Shown here piece by piece: positions 19,719-26,581 of a stretch of 27,112 bases of DNA. The stretch's first letter is position 1. Each line of letters opens with the position of its first letter. The notes under the pieces are model-generated. The model ran no database searches, was not told the origin of the DNA, and saw nothing but the letters and a program-made list of their open reading frames with translations. This DNA is from a virus. The translations under genes and the position numbers were made by a program. The stretch lies in IMG/VR virus record IMGVR_UViG_3300035703_000370, positions 1 through 27,112 of that record; one strand, 5' to 3'.

Positions 19719-20168
19719 TTAACCGCGTCCGAACTTCACCTCAGTGCGCCGTTCCTTGAACAGCGGCATCCGGGGGTCGTTCTCGCGCATGAAGTTGTTG
19801 TCCACCGACTGCATCTGCCCTTCCGTCTGACGGTTGTAGTGCGAGTTGCGTTGTTGGACAAACTCTTTCGGGGTTTTGCACAGGATCAGACCGCCGACTT
19901 CAATGCTGTCCGGGAAGCGAGACTTGTCCCCGGTTCCCATCAGTTGAATCTCGGGATGATCGGATGCCTTCACAGGTTCCCAACCTTCGCGGAGTTTGGA
20001 GGAGACATTCACCGGGTCAGAGTTGCCCAGTGTGCTGACGCGAATCCAACGAAACTCATAGCCTTCCTCCGGGTTCGGATTGGGCAGGAGTTCAGGGGGA
20101 AGCCATTGCGCGGGCCGTTCGGCCTTGGCTCGGGTTTCCAAATCACGGGATGCACGGTTCTCAGCCAT
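19719..20168 (-). CDS. Conserved head-module protein of unknown function
   Basis: 149 aa; ATG at 20168 with GAGGA six bases upstream, overlapping the scaffold stop by 8 bases. It begins with a charged helix (ENRASRDLETRAKAERPAQW), then YEFRWIRVSTLGNSDPVNVSSKLREGWEPVKASDHPEI, where RWIRVS and the WEPV segment form likely beta strands. The C-terminal half has ILCKTPKEFVQQRNSHYNRQ and a final basic strand KERRTEVKFGRG. I recall this pattern between scaffold and capsid genes in environmental podoviruses. Possibly a head assembly factor; no domain assigned. Confidence 0.68.
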   Translation of the reverse strand: MAENRASRDLETRAKAERPAQWLPPELLPNPNPEEGYEFRWIRVSTLGNSDPVNVSSKLREGWEPVKASDHPEIQLMGTGDKSRFPDSIEVGGLILCKTPKEFVQQRNSHYNRQTEGQMQSVDNNFMRENDPRMPLFKERRTEVKFGRG

Positions 20169-21108
20169 TTTGTTTCCTCATATCTTCCGCAACCTGACGA
20201 GCATAGGCTTCCAGAGGAACGCCCAGTCGCTTGGCGATGTTCACTTGTGATTGGGTCAGCACGATCTTTCGGGGCGCTGTGCTGCGTGTGGCCGCTGCCA
20301 CGACAGGTGACGACTTCCGCTTTTCTGGTTTCTCAGAGGTGAACGCACTCGGAAAAACCTCTCGCATCCGTCTGTTGATGCTGCGGTAGTAATCATCGCT
20401 GTTCGGGTCAACTCCACTTGCCACAAGTTTTCGGTGGACAGTCAACGCAACCGCCGTCATTTCCTCATCAGTCCCGAACCACGAATTTTCGTCTTGCCAC
20501 GCTGCGGCTTTGGGATCGACTTTGGTTTCTTGCGGAGAAGTAACTGCCTGCGGTGCGGGTTGTACCACAGGTTTTTCTTCTTGAACAGGGGCGGGCTTGA
20601 AGTTATTAACTCGATCGGCCCGAATCTTGGCCGCAGTTAATGCCTCCTGGGCCTCCAACAACTTGTCGCTGTCCCCCGCGTCGTAGGCTTCCTTGAGTTT
20701 GCGCTTGGCGTCCTCGACCTCGTTCTGGACGACTTTCTTGGCCTGCTCAAGCAAGACCTGTTGGCTCTGAGCCTGACTGCCTTGGAGTTTCTTGTTCTCC
20801 TCATACAGTTTCTGCGCGAGTTGAACTGCCGCCTCATGTTCCCGCAGTGCGGCTTCCTTGGCGCGGCGCTCCTCGTGGTATCCCTTGGCGAAGTGCTGAA
20901 TGCGCTTCTTCACGCTCTCGGAATACTGCGCAAGTTCGTCGTCCGTCACATCTGCCGGGGGATCGGTCATGGGCTTGCGATCCCTGTCCTCCGGGGGAGT
21001 GTCGTCTACAACCTCGACCTCGGGCTTTTCTTCGCCCTCGACCTCAATCTCGATCTTTTCTTCCTCGTTGCCTTCCGGCTCGGGGAGTTTGTACTCGTTC
21101 TTGTCCAT
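20161..21108 (-). CDS. Capsid scaffolding protein
   Basis: 315 aa; ATG at 21108 with AAGGAGG four bases upstream, the best ribosome site in the operon. The N-terminus is very acidic (EGNEEEKIEIEVEGEEKPEVEV), then long helices rich in Ala, Gln, Lys and Glu (about 58-165: RIQHFAKGYHEERRAKEAALR, then AQKLYEENKKLQGSQAQSQQ). A disordered Pro/Gln linker follows and a C-terminal basic helical part (LTQSQVNIAKRLGVPLEAYARQVAEDM). Length, acidity, coiled coil and basic C-terminus are typical of podovirus scaffolds, which guide capsid assembly and then leave. It lies between portal and capsid genes, the usual location. Confidence 0.87.
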   Translation of the reverse strand: MDKNEYKLPEPEGNEEEKIEIEVEGEEKPEVEVVDDTPPEDRDRKPMTDPPADVTDDELAQYSESVKKRIQHFAKGYHEERRAKEAALREHEAAVQLAQKLYEENKKLQGSQAQSQQVLLEQAKKVVQNEVEDAKRKLKEAYDAGDSDKLLEAQEALTAAKIRADRVNNFKPAPVQEEKPVVQPAPQAVTSPQETKVDPKAAAWQDENSWFGTDEEMTAVALTVHRKLVASGVDPNSDDYYRSINRRMREVFPSAFTSEKPEKRKSSPVVAAATRSTAPRKIVLTQSQVNIAKRLGVPLEAYARQVAEDMRKQNG

Positions 21109-21117
21109 GAGTCCTCC

Positions 21118-21519
21118 TTAAACGCGACCAATTCCGCGAGGGTCTTGAACGACAGCCTGCACCGAGTCATCGTTGATGATGCGCAGTTCACGCCCGTGAA
21201 TCTTGATGCGGGTGCCCGTGTTGGGGCGCACCAGAACAAAGTCGCCCACTCGACACGACGGGCCGTTGGGGAAGCGCGTCTTATCGGCGTATGCGTCCGG
21301 CCCCATCTTCATCACGAACAGCACGGGCGACATCACTTCTTCGAAGTGCATCGTCTGTCCGGCCTTCGCCAGACCGCTCTCGTACTTCTCGTCCACTTCC
21401 GGCAGAGCGCACAGGAGGTGGTAGGTGACCGGATCGGGTACCTGCTTGGCCTTGTCTTCCGCCGCAACAGGCAGTGTCGTGGCCGTATGGCCGTCTTCAC
21501 TCAGGAGGATTTCACTCAT
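21118..21519 (-). CDS. GroES-like phage co-chaperonin
   Basis: 133 aa from the ATG at 21519 (GGAG ten bases upstream; overlaps the preceding stop by 8 bases). The longer frame to 21570 runs into that gene. Residues about 34-126 follow the Cpn10 pattern: HLLCALPEVDEKYESGLAKA with a mobile-loop-like stretch (about 45-58), VMSPVLFVMKMGPDAY, CRVGDFVLVRPNTGTRIKIHGRELRIINDDSVQAVV. The VGDFVLV-GTRIKIHGRELRII-DD core is diagnostic. Known role: phage co-chaperonins such as T4 gp31 replace GroES so host GroEL folds the capsid protein. No GroEL gene is present here. Its place before scaffold and capsid supports a role in capsid folding. Confidence 0.85.
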   Translation of the reverse strand: MSEILLSEDGHTATTLPVAAEDKAKQVPDPVTYHLLCALPEVDEKYESGLAKAGQTMHFEEVMSPVLFVMKMGPDAYADKTRFPNGPSCRVGDFVLVRPNTGTRIKIHGRELRIINDDSVQAVVQDPRGIGRV

Positions 21520-21709
21520 CTTCGTCTTGCTCCATCTTTCGCACAAGGTCATTGATGTAAGAAATGGCACGCGAAAGACCTTGGATTTCGCCTGCCATCA
21601 TGCGGTACTCGGCGTAATCCCGAGCACCACCGTCAATGAGGGCGCGGGCGATGGACTCCCGCGACTCCTCGATGTTCTTCAAAACCACGTCGAACGCAGT
21701 GGTTGCCAT
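21512..21709 (-). CDS. Small conserved helical protein
   Basis: 65 aa; the ATG at 21709 lies just after the portal stop. It is two helices: FDVVLKNIEESRESIARALIDGG, then ARDYAEYRMMAGEIQGLSRA, with ISYINDLVRKMEQDEDE and an acidic end. The DYAEYR-x-M-x-G-x-I-x-GL pattern is common in short proteins lying right after portal genes in environmental phages. Function unknown; might bind the portal or the next gene's product (GroES-like). Its last codons overlap the GroES-like start. Confidence 0.7.
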   Translation of the reverse strand: MATTAFDVVLKNIEESRESIARALIDGGARDYAEYRMMAGEIQGLSRAISYINDLVRKMEQDEDE

Positions 21710-21712
21710 TTC

Positions 21713-24130
21713 TTACTGTTTCCTTGCAGGCGGAACCTGCGGTTTGGGTTGTTGTTTGGGCTTCAACACTGTCTTGAGCATGTCCGCCCGGATGCGCTTC
21801 TCGTTCTGTTGAGACTGATTGGCCTGCCGCAGTTGCTCCTTGCGCTCCTCCGCTGCGATGCGCTCGCGCTCAAGCCGGATTTTTTCCTGCGCGATCTGGA
21901 AGTCGCGCTGCGAATCCTGCTCCTTGCGCCTGAGTTCTTCAGCCTTTAGCTGCAACTCTTGCTGCATCATCTGCATCTGCGGGTTCTGGGCCATCTGCTG
22001 TGCCTGAGCCTGTTGGGCCTTCTGGGCATTGCTCTGGAGCAACTGCTGACCGGCCTGAGCCACCAAGCGAGACAGTTGAACCTCGGTCTGCTCGTCCAAC
22101 TCTGCATCTGGCGCAGTCATGGGCACGCCCAACTGATCCTCGATCTGCTGCCGGTAGGCGAACGCCATGTGCTCCGCGATGTGAGACATGATGGCCGCGC
22201 CCATCTGTTGAGCCATCGGAGACTGGCCGATCATCTGCCCGATCATGGGGTCTTGCATGAACGACATGTGGGCAGCGATGTGCGCCTGATGATCCTGATA
22301 AATGAACGCCTTGGCAGGCTTGCCAGTCAGGAAGCCCATGTTCTCCGAGACCGGATCACGCGGCTTGGCCTCTTCGGACAGCGGGATCAACTTCTCCGTG
22401 TTCTTCAGGCCCAACACCTCCAACATCTGGCGGTGCAACTGCGGCATGTCATAAATCTGCGGAGCACCCTGCGCCATCTGTAGCGCGGCTTGGTACTGCA
22501 TGATCCGCTGCGCCATCGTCGCGGCGTTGGGGTCACTTACCGGAATCACCTCCACGGTGTCGTAGTCAGCCTGCTTGGCCGACCGATCTCCACCCTCCGG
22601 GACGTAGGAATAGTCCTCGGGCATGTAGTCGCGGATGATCTGCTTGAGGAGTTTGAACTCCATCTTCAGGCTCGCATGCACGCGGGCCTGCACGGCAGAC
22701 ATCGTTTTAAGCTGTCGCTCCAAGAGAGCCAAGGTCGTGCCCACCGGGGCTTGGGCCGACATATCGGAGAGTTTCAAGTCTCCAATGGCGGCAAGGCGTC
22801 TGCCCTCGTCCGTGATCCGCTCAAGCAATCCTGCCAGAACCTGCGACGGCTCCTTGTACGGCAGGGCCATGATGTTGTCACGCACCGAGCCGGACGGGAT
22901 GTCCACATCGCGGAACTCTCCGGGGGCAATCGGTGTGTCATCACCCTTGATCCGCAGACCACGGGACTTCAAGCCGCCCGGGAGGTTGGACAGCGTACCC
23001 GCGTCCACGAGTTGGCGGATGATGGATGTGCCCGCGCGGGCGTAACCCCCGATCAGGTGGATGTAGCCCAACCCATAAGCGCCGAATCCGGGAATGTAGG
23101 TGTACTGAACGAAGTGCTGCCTCTTGCTCTTGCGCTCATCAAACTCATCCCAGTTGCGCCGCACAGACAGCACCTTCTGAGTCCCGCGCTCCAAGGTCAC
23201 GACGTAGGGCAGGGCCACACCATCCTCAGACTCATACCCGGGCAGGTCAAGGTCAACGTGAACCTCAAACAGTTGGTAGCGGTCGTCGTCGGTCAGGCTG
23301 TATCCCTGATCCTCTGCCTTCTTCTTCTCGATGTCCGAGTGCATCTGCACCGGATCGCCAAGTTCAATGTCTCGGTAGAAGCCCGCAGCCTGAAGTTTCT
23401 TGACCTCATTCTTGGTTTTACGCATCACATGCGTCACGCGCTCGGCGGTGTACACATTAGACGCGCCGTAGGGAATGATCAGGTCTTCTGCCGGGATGAA
23501 GGGGGCGGTCTGTCGCCCGATGCTCGGGTCGTAGTACACCTTCTTGAACGCCGCACCTGCAAGGCCGAGGGAGTACAGCAGCCTCTCATGCTCCGGGCGG
23601 TACTCCACCATCTCGTCGGTCAGGCGGTAGTTCATGTCGTCCTGAACCCGCTGCCCTGAGTCCTTCTTCTCGGGGGTCTCCTGCCCGATGATCTGCACCT
23701 TCACCGGCCCTTGGGCGGGGAATGTCTCCGTGATCATCTCCGACTGGAACCGAACAGCGGCTTCGGTTAGGAGGGGACTGTATACACCACATGCGCCACT
23801 CCAAGGCTCAGTCCTTTCTTCGTATTTCATCCCAAGGACTTCAAGCCCCTTCACATACATATCTGCCCAGTCCTTGCGAGACAGGATGTCCGCCTCCACC
23901 AACTCCGTGAGTTCGGTGGCAAGGGAGGCAAGGTCACCATCCTCCATGTACTCGGCAAGGTTGGCGTCGAACTCCTCCGCGATTTCCGGCTCGGGCTCCA
24001 GTTCAATCTCGATACCGTCGATCCCAATGGACATACTGTCGGGATTCTCGACCTCAATCTCAATGGCGGGCTCATCGGTGAGCAGCGCGGGGTCGAGCGG
24101 TACGAGCGCGGAGTCGATATTTGTAGCCAT
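21713..24130 (-). CDS. Portal protein (podovirus type, long)
   Basis: 805 aa; ATG at 24130 with AAGGA seven bases upstream. The N-terminus is acidic (about 20-65). The core has DWADMYVKGLEVLGMKYEERTEPWSGACGVYSP (about 88-120), AAVRFQSEMITETFP, YSLGLAGAAFKKVYYDPSIG, FIPAEDLIIPYGASNVYTAERVTH, FVQYTYIPGFGAYGLGYIHLIGGYARAGTSIIRQLVDAGTLSNLPGG and ISPGEFRDVDIPSGSV-like strand, typical of the dodecameric portal through which DNA is pumped. The last 190 residues are Gln/Met-rich helices (HQAHIAAHMSFMQDP, QQAQAQQMAQNPQMQMMQQ, then REQD/RLERERIAAEER), likely a barrel or coiled-coil extension into the head, as in long P22-like portals. Between terminase and scaffold, the usual order. Confidence 0.9.
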   Translation of the reverse strand: MATNIDSALVPLDPALLTDEPAIEIEVENPDSMSIGIDGIEIELEPEPEIAEEFDANLAEYMEDGDLASLATELTELVEADILSRKDWADMYVKGLEVLGMKYEERTEPWSGACGVYSPLLTEAAVRFQSEMITETFPAQGPVKVQIIGQETPEKKDSGQRVQDDMNYRLTDEMVEYRPEHERLLYSLGLAGAAFKKVYYDPSIGRQTAPFIPAEDLIIPYGASNVYTAERVTHVMRKTKNEVKKLQAAGFYRDIELGDPVQMHSDIEKKKAEDQGYSLTDDDRYQLFEVHVDLDLPGYESEDGVALPYVVTLERGTQKVLSVRRNWDEFDERKSKRQHFVQYTYIPGFGAYGLGYIHLIGGYARAGTSIIRQLVDAGTLSNLPGGLKSRGLRIKGDDTPIAPGEFRDVDIPSGSVRDNIMALPYKEPSQVLAGLLERITDEGRRLAAIGDLKLSDMSAQAPVGTTLALLERQLKTMSAVQARVHASLKMEFKLLKQIIRDYMPEDYSYVPEGGDRSAKQADYDTVEVIPVSDPNAATMAQRIMQYQAALQMAQGAPQIYDMPQLHRQMLEVLGLKNTEKLIPLSEEAKPRDPVSENMGFLTGKPAKAFIYQDHQAHIAAHMSFMQDPMIGQMIGQSPMAQQMGAAIMSHIAEHMAFAYRQQIEDQLGVPMTAPDAELDEQTEVQLSRLVAQAGQQLLQSNAQKAQQAQAQQMAQNPQMQMMQQELQLKAEELRRKEQDSQRDFQIAQEKIRLERERIAAEERKEQLRQANQSQQNEKRIRADMLKTVLKPKQQPKPQVPPARKQ

Positions 24131-24139
24131 CTGAAATCC

Positions 24140-25669
24140 TTAGTAATACGACGCCTGACGCGTGCGGAAAAACCGCTCGTCGTCAACCTTATCAGTCGTA
24201 AGGCGAATCATCCCACCTTTACGAATCCTCATCAACGCAAGCGTGCAGGTGTCGACGCAGTCGTCGTTCTCCCCGGCAGGAAAGGCCAGGATCTCTTCAA
24301 CTACCGTGGATGCCCAGGACGTCTCGGGGAACCACACCTGCCCCGCCGCGAACATATCCGCCACAGCGTTGAGTCGGGCGATCTTGTCCTGCCCTTTACC
24401 GGGGCTGAAATCCTGCACGAACAGGCCCGAGCGCCGCATCTCGTCGATCAACGGCTGACCTGACGCCTTGGCTTCCACAATCACCGAGTCCGGCTCCCAT
24501 TCCTCGGCTTGCTCCAAGGCCATGGTCTTGAGTTCGGGGAACTCATACTTGCCGCGCACGCAGTTGAGCAAAATGACGTTGTCCACACCCTTGCGGTCTT
24601 TCCAAACGCCCCAGGTCTGGCATACAGAGTAGTCCGATCGCTCCTTGGTGGTGAGCGCCGTGTCGTACGCCTGCACCACAAACTCGATTTCCTCGGGGGG
24701 TTTGTCGTCGGGCCACCACTTTATCCAGTCCCGCTTGATGATCGCGGCCTCGGATGCGGTCGGATTTTGCTGATACTGCGCGTACCACTGCCACATGATG
24801 TGGTGCATGGAGGCACGGGTCTTCTGGAGGGCTTCCAAAGCCCACTGTTCGGGCCAAATCGACTTCTCGTCAGGCGTTCCCTCGTTGAGAATGGCCGGAA
24901 ACTCGAAAATCTCGTACTTATCCCCGTCTTCGTTCAGGGCCGAGTCCTTGGTAAGCCGTCCGATGAGGTCTCGCAGGTGCCAACGCGTGTGAAGCACGCA
25001 AATCTTGCCCTCTGGCATCAAGCGGGTGCGCAAACCGGCAGTAAACCACTCGTAAGTGGCGTCCAGAGACGAAAAATTCGACGATTTCAGGTCTTGTTCC
25101 GAGTGCGGATCGTCAGCAATGATCAGATGTGCGCCCCGTCCGGCCAGTGCGCCGCCCACACCGATGGCGAAATACTCACCCCCGGCAGTCGTGTTCCACT
25201 GTCCTGCGGCCTTGGCATCAGACGCGATGGCCGTCTGGGGAAAAATCTTCTGGTACTCCGGCGTCTGCATGAGGTTTCGCACCTTGCGGGCCATCACAAC
25301 CGCCAAATCTGCCGTGTGGGACGCCACAATCACCTTGTGGTCGGGGTTTCGCCCCAAATACCACGCCGGGTAGTAAATGGAGATCATCTGGGATTTGCCC
25401 ATACGGGGTGCCATGGACACCGCCACCCGGTCTTTGTAGCCCTTCTCCACGTCCATGAGCAGCCCGCCCAGACGTTTGAGGTGTGCACCGAACTTATATT
25501 TGGGGTCCAACGCTCCGATGAAGGCCAGAAAGTCGTTCTGGCATAGGGAGATGCGCTTTCGCTCCTCCAACTCCTCAAACATCGCAAGCAGTTCAACCGC
25601 CTCCTCTGGCGGCAAGGTCTTGACAAAGCGGTCAAGCATGGGGGCCGTGATATTGGCGGGAAGTCTCAT
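24140..25669 (-). CDS. terL: Terminase large subunit
   Basis: 509 aa from the ATG at 25669, with GGTGA seven bases upstream; a GTG two codons earlier (25675) is the alternative. ATPase domain: Walker A in SMAPRMGKSQM (about 86-96), TADLAVVMARKVRNLMQTPEYQKIFP (119-144), Walker B LIIADDPHS (182-190) and the coupling-like LHTRWHLRDLIGRL (226-239). Nuclease domain (about 330-475): AYDTALTTKERSDYSVCQTWG with the first acidic residue, VIVEAKASGQPLIDEM with a glutamate, and ENDDCVDTCTLAL with the last aspartates. This is the motor that packages DNA and cuts concatemers. Lies between the small subunit and the portal, as in most tailed phages. Confidence 0.95.
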   Translation of the reverse strand: MRLPANITAPMLDRFVKTLPPEEAVELLAMFEELEERKRISLCQNDFLAFIGALDPKYKFGAHLKRLGGLLMDVEKGYKDRVAVSMAPRMGKSQMISIYYPAWYLGRNPDHKVIVASHTADLAVVMARKVRNLMQTPEYQKIFPQTAIASDAKAAGQWNTTAGGEYFAIGVGGALAGRGAHLIIADDPHSEQDLKSSNFSSLDATYEWFTAGLRTRLMPEGKICVLHTRWHLRDLIGRLTKDSALNEDGDKYEIFEFPAILNEGTPDEKSIWPEQWALEALQKTRASMHHIMWQWYAQYQQNPTASEAAIIKRDWIKWWPDDKPPEEIEFVVQAYDTALTTKERSDYSVCQTWGVWKDRKGVDNVILLNCVRGKYEFPELKTMALEQAEEWEPDSVIVEAKASGQPLIDEMRRSGLFVQDFSPGKGQDKIARLNAVADMFAAGQVWFPETSWASTVVEEILAFPAGENDDCVDTCTLALMRIRKGGMIRLTTDKVDDERFFRTRQASYY

Positions 25670-25676
25670 CCGCACG

Positions 25677-26228
25677 TCACCGCGAATCTACGTCCGTAAT
25701 CTCAGACAGATCAAGCCTTGCAGGGGCTTGTGGGGCGTCGTTCGCCTCAAAAACCTCCCCTTCGATCACCTTAGTCAGCCGCTCCCGCAGCATCTGCTCC
25801 AACTCTTCGGTGGGGCGGTGGCGCAGGGTGATTTCCGTCTTATCCGTGAACAGCCCCACGTCGGAGATCTTGCCCAGTAGCTCCAGGGACTTCAGGCGAA
25901 TGCGCGGATCCGGATTCTCGGTCTCCAGAATCAGTTTGTTCGTCACGTAAGTCCGCATCTGGGCAGCGGACTTCACAACTGTCTTGTCGTACTCATCGAG
26001 CATGGCCGCGATGTGCACGATTACCTCGGGTCTGGAGAGTTCTTCGTCAGACACCGGATTACCCATCAGGGCAGCACGTCCGATCTTCCTGTCTACCTCC
26101 GTTGGAGTCGGCAGGTGGTCGACCTCCAATAAAGATTGGAGGGCGGAAGTTACTCGGTCTTCAAGCGACTCAAACGTCGGCGTGAAGTCCGCAAGGGGTA
26201 TATCAGTTTCGATTGGCGGTGTGAACAT
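25677..26228 (-). CDS. terS: Terminase small subunit
   Basis: 183 aa from the ATG at 26228. The open frame continues upstream to 26534, but that part is low-complexity Pro/Arg/Thr sequence over the G-rich control region and is not credible protein. No clear ribosome site before 26228; the call of start rests on sequence sense. The N-terminal part (PTPTEVDRKIGRAALMGNPVSDE) and a middle helix (AAMLDEYDKTVVKSAAQMRTYVTNKL) precede RIRLKSLELLGKISDVGLFTDKTEI and RPTEELEQMLRERLTKVIEGE, the typical ending of podovirus small terminase subunits. Its role: recognises viral DNA and hands it to the large subunit encoded next. Confidence 0.82.
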   Translation of the reverse strand: MFTPPIETDIPLADFTPTFESLEDRVTSALQSLLEVDHLPTPTEVDRKIGRAALMGNPVSDEELSRPEVIVHIAAMLDEYDKTVVKSAAQMRTYVTNKLILETENPDPRIRLKSLELLGKISDVGLFTDKTEITLRHRPTEELEQMLRERLTKVIEGEVFEANDAPQAPARLDLSEITDVDSR

Positions 26229-26320
26229 GGCGAAAGCGCAGCCCTGGACGGCCCGAGTGTATTGTATTTTCGGCACGGGGAGGAGGTTTGGGACTCCTAC
26301 CGGGGGGTGCGCGCATATTC

Positions 26321-26341
26321 GGGGGTGGGTGGGGGTGGGGG
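26321..26341 (+). promoter_or_regulatory. Predicted G-quadruplex tract
   Basis: Plus-strand runs G5-T-G3-T-G5-T-G5: four G-runs of at least three, each separated by a single T. Single-T loops give some of the most stable parallel quadruplexes known. On the minus strand this lies in the 5' region of the terS operon as a C-rich tract; the G-rich strand is the template for that transcript. A structural block, nuclease or packaging signal, or transcription-linked element are possible roles. Confidence 0.8.
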
Positions 26342-26361
26342 TACTGGTTAAATATACAGTA
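26342..26361. promoter_or_regulatory. LexA-type (SOS box) operator candidate
   Basis: TACTG-N10-CAGTA, 20 bases, with an AT-rich centre (GTTAAATATA). The E. coli LexA consensus is TACTGT-(AT)4-ACAGTA, with the essential core CTG-N10-CAG, which is fully present; the only break in the CTGT-N8-ACAG core is G for T at one position. Read on the minus strand, TATATT (26351-26356) inside the box could be a -10 element for the terS operon, though no good -35 is seen at 17-18 bases. LexA binding would repress packaging genes until DNA damage (inferred). Confidence 0.55.
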
Positions 26362-26434
26362 TGACGTCGTGGGGAAGTGGTGGAGGATCTGACACTCAGC
26401 GTAAGCGGCGCGCGCGGAGTCCCAAGTACACAGC

Positions 26435-26456
26435 GGGGGGTCCGGTGGGGGTGGGG
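26435..26456 (+). promoter_or_regulatory. Second G-rich tract
   Basis: Runs G6-TCC-GG-T-G5-T-G4 on the plus strand. Only three runs reach three Gs unless the G6 run is split, so a three-layer quadruplex is borderline and a two-layer form possible. Together with 26321-26341 it shows that the G-bias extends across most of the control region. Confidence 0.5.
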
Positions 26457-26478
26457 TCGCGGCCCGCCCGGTCTAACC

Positions 26479-26488
26479 TTAGATCTAA
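26479..26488. promoter_or_regulatory. Palindrome upstream of the plus-strand promoter
   Basis: TTAGATCTAA is a perfect 10-base palindrome, nine bases before the -35 box at 26497; another TCTAA lies at 26472-26476. Such a position suits an activator or repressor site. It could be chance, since it is short. Confidence 0.35.
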
Positions 26489-26496
26489 ACAAACAC

Positions 26497-26525
26497 TTGA
26501 CGCCCTGGGCGGATTCCCCTATAGT
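26497..26525 (+). promoter_or_regulatory. Sigma70-type promoter for the plus-strand gene
   Basis: TTGACG (26497-26502), a 17-base spacer, TATAGT (26520-26525). Five of six bases match consensus in each box and the spacing is ideal, so this is the strongest promoter visible in the window. Expected start of transcription is near 26532, giving a leader of about 50 bases. It fits immediate-early expression by host RNA polymerase. Confidence 0.85.
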
Positions 26526-26568
26526 TCGATCCATCGCAGGTGTTGCGGTAATTCAATCAACCCTAGTC

Positions 26569-26574
26569 AAAGGA
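26569..26574 (+). promoter_or_regulatory. Ribosome binding site of the plus-strand gene
   Basis: AAAGGA, seven bases before the ATG at 26582. Together with the promoter it fixes the start of the plus-strand gene. Confidence 0.8.
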
Positions 26575-26581
26575 AATCACC

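Larger units (their letters stand above)
26229..26581. other. Divergent control region (353 bases without a gene)
   Basis: No credible gene. It separates the minus-strand packaging operon from the plus-strand early-type gene. It holds, from left to right: a leader for terS with a hairpin-forming AGGAG...CTCCT pair (near 26281-26298); a run-of-G tract (26321-26341); a LexA-type box (26342-26361); a second G-rich tract (26435-26456); a TTAGATCTAA palindrome (26479-26488); and a consensus sigma70 promoter (26497-26525) with its ribosome site. The plus strand is strongly G-biased over about 26270-26460. Confidence 0.8.

Noticed and set aside
22490-23659. Long plus-strand open frame (389 codons)
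   Set aside because: It is antisense to the portal gene, whose motifs are clear; there is no ribosome site and the protein is basic and His/Leu/Arg-rich, as expected for the reverse of GC-rich coding DNA.
24509-25546. Long plus-strand open frame (345 codons)
   Set aside because: Antisense to the large terminase, with all Walker and nuclease motifs on the other strand; composition is that of a shadow frame.
26229-26534. N-terminal extension of the small terminase subunit by 102 codons
   Set aside because: The extension is Pro/Arg/Thr-rich, spans the G-rich control region and the opposite-strand promoter, and does not resemble any small terminase.
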